Shown here in pieces: positions 50,601 through 61,237 of a DNA stretch of 64,000 bases. The translations under genes were made by a program, and so were the position numbers. Numbering within the stretch: position 1 is the first letter of the stretch; every line of letters begins with the position of its first letter. The notes under the pieces are model-generated. The model made no database searches. It was given only the letters and a program-made list of their open reading frames with translations, and was not told the origin of the DNA. Source of the stretch: Lasioglossum baleicum. Taxonomy: Eukaryota > Arthropoda > Insecta > Hymenoptera > Halictidae. The stretch is taken from NCBI RefSeq assembly GCF_051020765.1, contig NW_027469582.1, positions 1-64,000 of the forward strand. Reading direction: 5' to 3'.

Positions 50601-53348
50601 TCGACTAGCCTGCGGGATGCATCCTCTCGCACGTGTTTTTACTCGACTAGCCTGCGGGAAGCATCCTCTCGCACGTGTTTTTACTCGACTAGCCTGCGGG
50701 ATGCATCCTCTCGCACGTGTTTTTACTCGACTAGCCTGCGGGATGCACCCTCTCGCACGTGTTTTTACTCGACTAGCCTGCGGGATGCATCCTCTCGCAC
50801 GTGTTTTTACTCGACTAGCCTGCGGGATGCATCCTCTCGCACGTGTTTTTACTGGACTAGCCTGCGGGAAGCATCCTCTCGCACGTGTTTTTGCTCGACT
50901 AGCCTGCGGGATGCATCCTCTCGCACGTGTTTTTGCTCGACTAGCCTGCGGGAAGCATCCTCTTGCACGTCTTTTTACTCGACTAGCCTGCGGGATGCAT
51001 CCTCTCGCACGTGTTTTTGCTCGACTAGCCTGCGGGATGCATACTACCGCACGTGTTTTTACTCGACTAGCCTGCGGGATGCATCCTCTCGCACGTGTTT
51101 TTACTGGACTAGCCTGCGGGATGCATCCTCTCGCACGTGTTTTTACTCGACCAGCCTGCGGGATGCACCCTCTCGCACGTGTTTTTACTCGACTAGCCTG
51201 CGGGATGCATCCTCTCGCATGTGTTTTTACTCGACTAGCCATGCGCATCCCAAAAAACCTGCGCATGCGCATCCCAGAAAACCTGCGCATGCGCATCCCA
51301 CAAAACCTGCGCATGCGCATCCCACAAAACCTCGCACGTGTTTTTACTCGACTAGCCTGCGGGATGCATCCTCCCGCACGTGTTTTTGCTCGACTAGCCT
51401 GCGGGAAGCATCCTCTTGCACGTCTTTTTACTCGACTAGCCTGCGGGATGCATCCTCTCGCACGTGTCTTTGCTCGACTAGCCTGCGGGATGCATACTAC
51501 CGCACGTGTTTTTACTCGACTAGCCTGCGGGATGCATCCTCTCGCACGTGTTTTTGCTCGACTAGCCTGCGGGATGCATCCTCTCGCACGTGTTTTTACT
51601 CGACTAGCCTGCGGGATGCATCCTCTCGCACGTGTTTTTACTCGACTAGCCTGCGGGAAGCATCCTCTCGCACGTGTTTTTACTCGACTAGCCTGCGGGA
51701 TGCATCCTCTCGCACGTGTTTTTACTCGACTAGCCTGCGGGATGCACCCTCTCGCACGTGTTTTTACTCGACTAGCCTGCGGGATGCATCCTCTCGCACG
51801 TGTTTTTACTCGACTAGCCTGCGGGATGCATCCTCTCGCACGTGTTTTTACTGGACTGGCCTGCGGGAAGCCTCCTCTCGCACGTGTTTTTGCTCGACTA
51901 GCCTGCGGGATGCATCCTCTCGCACGTGTTTTTGCTCGACTAGCCTGCGGGATGCATTCTCCCGCACGTGTTTTTACTCGACTAGCCTGCGGGATGCATC
52001 CTCTCGCACGTCTTTTTACTCGACTAGCCTGCGGGATGCATCCTCTCGCACGTGTTTTTGCTCGACTAGCCTGCGGGATGCATACTACCGCACGTGTTTT
52101 TACTCGACTAGCCTGCGGGATGCATCCTCTCGCACGTGTTTTTACTGGACTAGCCTGCGGGATGCATCCTCTCGCACGTGTTTTTACTCGATCAGCCTGC
52201 GGGATGCACCCTCTCGCACGTGTTTTTACTCGACTAGCCTGCGGGATGCATCCTCTCGCATGTGTTTTTACTCGACTAGCCATGCGCATCCCAAAAAACC
52301 TGCGCATGCGCATCCCAGAAAACCTGCGCATGCGCATCCCACAAAACCTGCGCATGCGCATCCCACAAAACCTCGCACGTGTTTTTACTCGACTAGCCTG
52401 CGGGATGCATCCTCTCGCACGTGTTTTTACTCGACTAGCCTGCGGGAAGCATCCTCTCGCACGTGTTTTTACTCGACTAGCCTGCGGGAAGCATCCTCTT
52501 GCACGTGTTTTTATTCGACTAGCCTGCGGGATGCATCCTCTCGCACGTGTTTTTACTCGACTAGCCTGCGGGAAGCATCCTCTCGCACGTGTTTTTACTC
52601 GACTAGCCTGCGGGAAGCATCCTCTTGCACGTGTTTTTACTCGACTAGCCTGCGGGATGCATCCTCTCGCACGTGTTTTTACTCGACTAGCCTGCGGGAT
52701 GCATCCTCTCGCACGTGTTTTTACTCGACTAGCCTGCGGGATGCATCCTCTCGCACGTGTTTTTGCTCGACTAGCCTGCGGGATGCATCCTCTCGCACGT
52801 GTTTTTGCTCGACTAGCCTGGGGGATGCATCCTCTCGCACGTGTTTTTACTCGACTAGCCTGCGGGATGCATCCTCTCGCACGTGTTTTTACTCGACTAG
52901 CCTGCGGGAAGCATCCTCTCGCACGTGTTTTTACTCGACTAGCCTGCGGGATGCATCCTCTCGCACGTGTTTTTACTCGACTAGCCTGCGGGATGCACCC
53001 TCTCGCACGTGTTTTTACTCGACTAGCCTGCGGGATGCATCCTCTCGCACGTGTTTTTACTCGACTAGCCTGCGGGATGCATCCTCTCGCACGTGTTTTT
53101 ACTGGACTAGCCTGCGGGAAGCATCCTCTCGCACGTGTTTTTGCTCGACTAGCCTGCGGGATGCATCCTCTCGCACGTGTTTTTGCTCGACTAGCCTGCG
53201 GGAAGCATCCTCTTGCACGTCTTTTTACTCGACTAGCCTGCGGGATGCATCCTCTCGCACGTGTTTTTGCTCGACTAGCCTGCGGGATGCATACTACCGC
53301 ACGTGTTTTTGCTCGACTAGCCTGCGGGATGCATCCTCTCGCACGTGT
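41632..53348 (+). repeat. Tandem 5.83-5.85-kb higher-order repeat, two copies
   Basis: Copy 1 is about 41,632-47,485 and copy 2 about 47,486-53,348. Markers shared at the same offset are GTGTCTTTGCTCG (41661 and 47515, offset 5,854), CATCGTCTCGCACGTC (43483 and 49313, offset 5,830), ATGCGCATCTCAAAAAAC in the B clusters at 43599 and 49429, and GCATACTACCGC units. The offset drops from 5,854 to 5,830 because the B cluster at 42452 has five units and its partner at 48306 has four. The few substitutions seen include TTTTTAATGGAC at 44,064 against TTTTTACTGGAC in copy 2, and CTCGAGTAGCC at 44,815. Such similarity in a fast-changing satellite suggests recent duplication. Confidence 0.9.
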
Positions 53349-55283
53349 TTTTGCTCGACTAGCCTGCGGGATGCATCCTCTCGCACGTGTTTTTGCTCGA
53401 CTAGCCTGCGGGAAGCATCCTCTCGCACGTGTTTTTACTCGACTAGCCTGCGGGAAACATCCTCTTGCACGTGTTTTTACTCGACTAGCCTGCGGGATGC
53501 ATCCTCTCGCACGTGTTTTTGCTCGACTAGCCTGCGGGATGCATCCTCTCGCACGTGTTTTTACTCGACTAGCCTGCGGGATGCATCCTCACGCACGTGT
53601 TTTACTCGACTAGCCTGCGGGATGCATCCTCTCGCACGTGTTTTTACTCGACTAGCCTGCGGGATGCATCCTCCCGCACGTGTTTTTGCTCGACTAGCCT
53701 GCGGGAAGCATCCTCTTGCACGTGTTTTTACTCGACTAGCCTGCGGGATGCATCCTCTCGCACGTGTCTTTGCTCGACTAGCCTGCGGGATGCATCGTCT
53801 CGCACGTCTTTTTACTCGACTAGCCTGCGGGATGCACCCTCTCGCACGTGTTTTTACTCGACTAGCCTGCGGGATGCATCCTCTCGCATGTGTTTTTACT
53901 CGACTAGCCATGCGCATCCAAAAAAAACCTGCGCATGCGCATCCCAAAAAACATGCGCATGCGCATCCCAAAAAACCTGCGCATGCGCATCCCATAAAAC
54001 CTGCGCATGCGCATCCCACAAAACCTCGCACGTGTTTTTACTCGACTAGCCTGCGGGATGCATCCTCTCGCACGTGTTTTTACTCGACTAGCCTGCGGGA
54101 TGCATCCTCTCGCACGTGTTTTTACTGGACTAGCCTGCGGGATGCATCCTCTCGCACGTGTTTTTACTCGACCAGCCTGCGGGATGCACCCTCTCGCACG
54201 TGTTTTTACTCGACTAGCCTGCGGGATGCATCCTCTCGCACGTGTTTTTACTGGACTAGCCTGCGGGATGCATCCTCTCGCACGTGTTTTTGCTCGACTA
54301 GCCTGCGGGATGCATCCTCTCGCACGTGTTTTTGCTCGACTAGCCTGCGGGATGCATCCTCCCGCACGTGTTTTTACTCGACTAGCCTGCGGGATGCATC
54401 CTCTCGCACGTGTTTTTACTGGACTAGCCTGCGGGATGCATCCTCTCGCACGTGTTTTTACTCGACCAGCCTGCGGGATGCACCCTCTCGCACGTGTTTT
54501 TACTCGACTAGCCTGCGGGATGCATCCTCTCGCATGTATTTTTACTCGACTAGCCATGCGCATCCCAAAAAACCTGCGCATGCGCATCCCAAAAAACCTG
54601 CGCATGCGCATCCCACAAAACCTGCGCATGCGCATCCCACAAAACCTGCGCATGCGCATCCCACAAAACCTCGCACGTGTTTTTACTCGACTAGCCTGCG
54701 GGATGCATCCTCTCGCACGTGTTTTTGCTCGACTAGCCTGCGGGATGCATCCTCTCGCACGTGTTTTTGCTCGACTTGCCTGCGGGAAGCATCCTCTCGC
54801 ACGTGTTTTTACTCGACTAGCCTGCGGGAAGCATCCTCTTGCACGTGTTTTTACTCGACTAGCCTGCGGGATGCATCCTCTCGCACGTGTTTTTGCTCGA
54901 CTAGCCTGCGGGATGCATCCTCTCGCACGTGTTTTTACTCGACTAGCCTGCGGGATGCATCCTCACGCACGTGTTTTACTCGACTAGCCTGCGGGATGCA
55001 TCCTCTCGCACGTGTTTTTACTCGACTAGCCTGCGGGATGCATCCTCCCGCACGTGTTTTTGCTCGACTAGCCTGCGGGAAGCATCCTCTTGCACGTGTT
55101 TTTACTCGACTAGCCTGCGGGATGCATCCTCTCGCACGTGTCTTTGCTCGACTAGCCTGCGGGATGCATCGTCTCGCACGTCTTTTTACTCGACTAGCCT
55201 GCGGGATGCACCCTCTCGCACGTGTTTTTACTCGACTAGCCTGCGGGATGCATCCTCTCGCATGTGTTTTTACTCGACTAGCC

Positions 55284-55400
55284 ATGCGCATCCCAAAAAA
55301 CCTGCGCATGCGCATCCCAAAAAAAAAAGCGCATGCTCATCCCAAAAAACCTGCGCATGCGCATCCCATAAAACCTGCGCATGCGCATCCCACAAAACCT
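55284..55400 (+). repeat. B cluster with an expanded A tract
   Basis: The second unit reads CCC followed by ten A and then GCGCATGCTCATCCC, where related clusters read CCCAAAAAACATGCGCATGCGC. The A tract has grown and the ACATGC portion is disturbed. The related cluster at 53,910 also has a longer A run after GCATCC. Both look like slippage at the A-rich part of unit B, though an assembly error at a homopolymer is also possible. Confidence 0.8.
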
Positions 55401-58400
55401 CGCACGTGTTTTTACTCGACTAGCCTGCGGGATGCATCCTCTCGCACGTGTTTTTACTCGACTAGCCTGCGGGAAGCATCCTCTCGCACGTGTTTTTACT
55501 CGACTAGCCTGCGGGAAGCATCCTCTTGCACGTGTTTTTACTCGACTAGCCTGCGGGATGCATCCTCTCGCACGTGTTTTTACTCGACTAGCCTGCGGGA
55601 TGCATCCTCTCGCACGTCTTTTTACTCGACTAGCCTGCGGGATGCATCCTCTCGCACGTGTTTTTGCTCGACTAGCCTGCGGGATGCATACTACCGCACG
55701 TGTTTTTACTCGACTAGCCTGCGGGATGCATCCTCTCGCACGTGTTTTTACTGGACTAGCCTGCGGGATGCATCCTCTCGCACGTGTTTTTACTCGACCA
55801 GCCTGCGGGATGCACCCTCTCGCACGTGTTTTTACTCGACTAGCCTGCGGGATGCATCCTCTCGCATGTGTTTTTACTCGACTAGCCATGCGCATCCCAA
55901 AAAACCTGCGCATGCGCATCCCAGAAAACCTGCGCATGCGCATCCCACAAAACCTGCGAATGCGCATCCCACAAAACCTCGCACGTGTTTTTACTCGACT
56001 AGCCTGCGGGATGCATCCTCTCGCACGTGTTTTTACTCGACTAGCCTGCGGGAAGCATCCTCTCGCACGTGTTTTTACTCGACTAGCCTGCGGGAAGCAT
56101 CCTCTTGCACGTGTTTTTACTCGACTACCCTGCGGGATGCATCCTCTCGCACGTGTTTTTACTCGACTAGCCTGCGGGAAGCATCCTCTCGCACGTGTTT
56201 TTACTCGACTAGCCTGCGGGAAGCATCCTCTTGCACGTGTTTTTACTCGACTAGCCTGCGGGATGCATCCTCTCGCACGTGTTTTTACTCGACTAGCCTG
56301 CGGGATGCATCCTCTCGCACGTGTTTTTACTCGACTAGCCTGCGGGATGCATCCTCTCGCACGTGTTTTTGCTCGACTAGCCTGCGGGATGCATCCTCCC
56401 GCACGTGTTTTTGCTCGACTAGCCTGCGGGATGCATCCTCTCGCACGTGTTTTTACTCGACTAGCCTGCGGGATGCATCCTCTCGCACGTGTTTTTACTC
56501 GACTAGCCTGCGGGAAGCATCCTCTCGCACGTGTTTTTACTCGACTAGCCTGCGGGATGCATCCTCTCGCACGTGTTTTTACTCGACTAGCCTGCGGGAT
56601 GCACCCTCTCGCACGTGTTTTTACTCGACTAGCCTGCGGGATGCATCCTCTCGCACGTGTTTTTACTCGACTAGCCTGCGGGATGCATCCTCTCGCACGT
56701 GTTTTTACTGGACTGGCCTGCGGGAAGCCTCCTCTCGCACGTGTTTTTGCTCGACTAGCCTGCGGGATGCATCCTCTCGCACGTGTTTTTGCTCGACTAG
56801 CCTGCGGGATGCATTCTCCCGCACGTGTTTTTACTCGACTAGCCTGCGGGATGCATCCTCTCGCACGTCTTTTTACTCGACTAGCCTGCGGGATGCATCC
56901 TCTCGCACGTGTTTTTGCTCGACTAGCCTGCGGGATGCATACTACCGCACGTGTTTTTACTCGACTAGCCTGCGGGATGCATCCTCTCGCACGTGTTTTT
57001 ACTGGACTAGCCTGCGGGATGCATCCTCTCGCACGTGTTTTTACTCGATCAGCCTGCGGGATGCACCCTCTCGCACGTGTTTTTACTCGACTAGCCTGCG
57101 GGATGCATCCTCTCGCATGTGTTTTTACTCGACTAGCCATGCGCATCCCAAAAAACCTGCGCATGCGCATCCCAGAAAACCTGCGCATGCGCATCCCACA
57201 AAACCTGCGCATGCGCATCCCACAAAACCTCGCACGTGTTTTTACTCGACTAGCCTGCGGGATGCATCCTCTCGCACGTGTTTTTACTCGACTAGCCTGC
57301 GGGAAGCATCCTCTCGCACGTGTTTTTACTCGACTAGCCTGCGGGAAGCATCCTCTTGCACGTGTTTTTATTCGACTAGCCTGCGGGATGCATCCTCTCG
57401 CACGTGTTTTTACTCGACTAGCCTGCGGGAAGCATCCTCTCGCACGTGTTTTTACTCGACTAGCCTGCGGGAAGCATCCTCTTGCACGTGTTTTTACTCG
57501 ACTAGCCTGCGGGATGCATCCTCTCGCACGTGTTTTTACTCGACTAGCCTGCGGGATGCATCCTCTCGCACGTGTTTTTACTCGACTAGCCTGCGGCATG
57601 CATCCTCTCGCACGTGTTTTTGCTCGACTAGCCTGCGGGATGCATCCTCTCGCACGTGTTTTTGCTCGACTAGCCTGCGGGATGCATCCTCTCGCACGTG
57701 TTTTTACTCGACTAGCCTGCGGGATGCATCCTCTCGCACGTGTTTTTACTCGACTAGCCTGCGGGAAGCATCCTCTCGCACGTGTTTTTACTCGACTAGC
57801 CTGCGGGATGCATCCTCTCGCACGTGTTTTTACTGGACTAGCCTGCGGGATGCATCCTCTCGCACGTGTTTTTACTCGACCAGCCTGCGGGATGCACCCT
57901 CTCGCACGTGTTTTTACTCGACTAGCCTGCGGGATGCATCCTCTCGCATGTGTTTTTACTCGACTAGCCATGCGCATCCCAAAAAACCTGCGCATGCGCA
58001 TCCCAGAAAACCTGCGCATGCGCATCCCACAAAACCTGCGCATGCGCATCCCACAAAACCTCGCACGTGTTTTTACTCGACTAGCCTGCGGGATGCATCC
58101 TCCCGCACGTGTTTTTGCTCGACTAGCCTGCGGGAAGCATCCTCTTGCACGTCTTTTTACTCGACTAGCCTGCGGGATGCATCCTCTCGCACGTGTTTTT
58201 GCTCGACTAGCCTGCGGGATGCATACTACCGCACGTGTTTTTACTCGACTAGCCTGCGGGATGCATCCTCTCGCACGTGTTTTTACTGGACTAGCCTGCG
58301 GGATGCATCCTCTCGCACGTGTTTTTACTCGACCAGCCTGCGGGATGCACCCTCTCGCACGTGTTTTTACTCGACTAGCCTGCGGGATGCATCCTCTCGC

Positions 58401-60907
58401 ATGTGTTTTTACTCGACTAGCCATGCGCATCCCAAAAAACCTGCGCATGCGCATCCCAGAAAACCTGCGCATGCGCATCCCACAAAACCCGCGCATGCGC
58501 ATCCCACAAAACCTCGCACGTGTTTTTACTCGACTAGCCTGCGGGATGCATCCTCTCGCACGTGTTTTTACTCGACTAGCCTGCGGGAAGCATCCTCTCG
58601 CACGTGTTTTTACTCGACTAGCCTGCGGGAAGCATCCTCTTGCACGTGTTTTTACTCGACTAGCCTGCGGGATGCATCCTCTCGCACGTGTTTTTACTCG
58701 ACTAGCCTGCGGGAAGCATCCTCTCGCACGTGTTTTTACTCGACTAGCCTGCGGGAAGCATCCTCTTGCACGTGTTTTTACTCGACTAGCCTGCGGGATG
58801 CATCCTCTCGCACGTGTTTTTACTCGACTAGCCTGCGGGATGCATCCTCTCGCACGTGTTTTTACTCGACTAGCCTGCGGGATGCATCCTCTCGCACGTG
58901 TTTTTGCTCGACTAGCCTGCGGGATGCATCCTCCCGCACGTGTTTTTGCTCGACTAGCCTGCGGGATGCATCCTCTCGCACGTGTTTTTACTCGACTAGC
59001 CTGCGGGATGCATCCTCTCGCACGTGTTTTTACTCGACTAGCCTGCGGGAAGCATCCTCTCGCACGTGTTTTTACTCGACTAGCCTGCGGGATGCATCCT
59101 CTCGCACGTGTTTTTACTCGACTAGCCTGCGGGATGCACCCTCTCGCACGTGTTTTTACTCGACTAGCCTGCGGGATGCATCCTCTCGCACGTGTTTTTA
59201 CTCGACTAGCCTGCGGGATGCATCCTCTCGCACGTGTTTTTACTGGACTGGCCTGCGGGAAGCCTCCTCTCGCACGTGTTTTTGCTCGACTAGCCTGCGG
59301 GATGCATCCTCTCGCACGTGTTTTTGCTCGACTAGCCTGCGGGATGCATCCTCCCGCACGTGTTTTTACTCGACTAGCCTGCGGGATGCATCCTCTCGCA
59401 CGTGTTTTTACTGGACTAGCCTGCGGGATGCATCCTCTCGCACGTGTTTTTACTCGACCAGCCTGCGGGATGCACCCTCTCGCACGTGTTTTTACTCGAC
59501 TAGCCTGCGGGATGCATCCTCTCGCATGTGTTTTTACTCGACTAGCCATGCGCATCCCAAAAAACCTGCGCATGCGCATCCCAAAAAACCTGCGCATGCG
59601 CATCCCAGAAAACCTGCGCATGCGCATCCCACAAAACCTGCGCATGCGCATCCCACAAAACCTCGCACGTGTTTTTACTCGACTAGCCTGCGGGATGCAT
59701 CCTCTCGCACGTGTTTTTGCTCGACTAGCCTGCGGGATGCATCCTCTCGCACGTGTTTTTGCTCGACTAGCCTGCGGGAAGCATCCTCTCGCACGTGTTT
59801 TTACTCGACTAGCCTGCGGGAAACATCCTCTTGCACGTGTTTTTACTCGACTAGCCTGCGGGATGCATCCTCTCGCACGTGTTTTTGCTCGACTAGCCTG
59901 CGGGATGCATCCTCTCGCACGTGTTTTTACTCGACTAGCCTGCGGGATGCATCCTCACGCACGTGTTTTACTCGACTAGCCTGCGGGATGCATCCTCTCG
60001 CACGTGTTTTTACTCGACTAGCCTGCGGGATGCATCCTCCCGCACGTGTTTTTGCTCGACTAGCCTGCGGGAAGCATCCTCTTGCACGTGTTTTTACTCG
60101 ACTAGCCTGCGGGATGCATCCTCTCGCACGTGTCTTTGCTCGACTAGCCTGCGTTATGCATCGTCTCGCACGTCTTTTTACTCGACTAGCCTGCGGGATG
60201 CACCCTCTCGCACGTGTTTTTACTCGACTAGCCTGCGGGATGCATCCTCTCGCATGTGTTTTTACTCGACTAGCCATGCGCATCCCAAAAAACCTGCGCA
60301 TGCGCATCCCAAAAAACATGCGCATGCGCATCCCAAAAAACCTGCGCATGCGCATCCCATAAAACCTGCGCATGCGCATCCCACAAAACCTCGCACGTGT
60401 TTTTACTCGACTAGCCTGCGGGATGCATCCTCTCGCACGTGTTTTTACTCGACTAGCCTGCGGGATGCATCCTCTCGCACGTGTTTTTACTGGACTAGCC
60501 TGCGGGATGCATCCTCTCGCACGTGTTTTTACTCGACCAGCCTGCGGGATGCACCCTCTCGCACGTGTTTTTACTCGACTAGCCTGCGGGATGCATCCTC
60601 TCGCACGTGTTTTTACTGGACTAGCCTGCGGGATGCATCCTCTCGCACGTGTTTTTGCTCGACTAGCCTGCGGGATGCATCCTCTCGCACGTGTTTTTGC
60701 TCGACTAGCCTGCGGGATGCATCCTCCCGCACGTGTTTTTACTCGACTAGCCTGCGGGATGCATCCTCTCGCACGTGTTTTTACTGGACTAGCCTGCGGG
60801 ATGCATCCTCTCGCACGTGTTTTTACTCGACCAGCCTGCGGGATGCACCCTCTCGCACGTGTTTTTACTCGACTAGCCTGCGGGATGCATCCTCTCGCAT
60901 GTGTTTT

Positions 60908-60912
60908 TACTC
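60908..60912 (+). other. Putative left target-site duplication of the retrotransposon
   Basis: The bases immediately outside the LTR end are TACTC, part of the normal satellite run TTTTTACTCGACTAG. Ty3/gypsy-like elements usually duplicate 4-6 bp of target, so ACTC or TACTC should recur on the far side of the element, which is outside the window. This is inference only. Confidence 0.45.
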
Positions 60913-61237
60913 TGTAACAGGTGTGTTTCGTCGTCGTTCGGCTTCCTCGCGTTCGGGCTCCTTGGTGTTGAACAGCTCGCCGACCCAGGGTTCTAAACGA
61001 CAAGGGGAGTGTCGACGCGAGGAACGGAGTCGATGCGGGTGAAATAACTGAGACGATTCGGTTGCGGTTAAACAAATTATACTCGCTGCCTTTCGGTCGC
61101 GTATGTTACGGTGCCTCAGGATACAGTGCGCGGTGGAAATACTACGGTGCCCGTGACTTTAGAATGTGTGACCGTGCGAGAGCTACCTGAACCTGTATGT
61201 GGCGTAGGACGCGGGCAGGATGGACAGGAGTAGAGTT

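Larger units (their letters stand above)
1..60912 (+). repeat. Two-component satellite array (42-bp unit A, 24-bp unit B)
   Basis: The same 42-bp unit repeats head to tail in one orientation through the whole interval, interrupted only by short clusters of a 24-bp unit. I saw no inversion, no unrelated insertion and no unique spacer. After allowing about 5.5 kb for B clusters, roughly 1,300 A units are present (estimate, not an exact count). The left end lies inside a B cluster, so the array continues beyond the window. The right end stops abruptly at an LTR inside an otherwise normal A unit, so that boundary is an insertion and not the natural array edge. No gene, tRNA or rRNA is visible inside. 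Long open frames on both strands follow from unit lengths divisible by three. The biological role is unknown; centromeric or pericentromeric heterochromatin is an inference from size and homogeneity. Confidence 0.98.
36412..60912 (+). repeat. Satellite domain 5: CATGTG-B module family
   Basis: B clusters at about 36412-36526, 36763-36901, 37936-38050, 38706-38796, 39831-39946, 40434-40548, 41079-41193, 41807-41921, 42452-42566, 43599-43713, 44202-44293, 45411-45501, 46452-46543, 47661-47776, 48306-48396, 49429-49543, 50032-50122, 51241-51331, 52282-52372, 53910-54026, 54556-54670, 55284-55400, 55888-55978, 57139-57230, 57970-58060, 58423-58513, 59548-59663 and 60276-60390. Nearly every cluster is preceded by an A unit in which CACGTG has become CATGTG, and before that a GCACCC unit. 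Many are further preceded by CGACCAGCC and ACTGGAC units. B variants CCCAGAAAACC and CCCATAAAACC are typical here, and the CATACGC unit of the left domains is absent. Confidence 0.9.
53349..60912 (+). repeat. Third and truncated fourth copies of the roughly 6-kb higher-order repeat
   Basis: The module recurs with a marker (CATCGTCTCGCACGTC) at 53,793 that matches 47,541, and again at 60,158 that matches 53,793 with offset 6,365. The rare unit GGGAAACATCC is found at about 53,454 and 59,820 with the same 6,366-bp offset. The fourth copy runs normally until 60,912, where the retrotransposon begins. By comparison with copy 3 at 54,547 the next satellite bases should be GACTAGCCATGCGC. Confidence 0.85.

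Noticed and set aside
1..60912. CRISPR-like array of repeats and spacers
   Set aside because: The units are contiguous with no unique spacers, and neighbouring variants are point changes of one monomer. No cas-like gene is present and the context is eukaryotic.
60913..61075. Open frames running from the satellite into the LTR (59,963-61,042 plus and 59,927-61,075 minus)
   Set aside because: They cross a transposon junction by chance; the portions in the LTR have no support as coding sequence.
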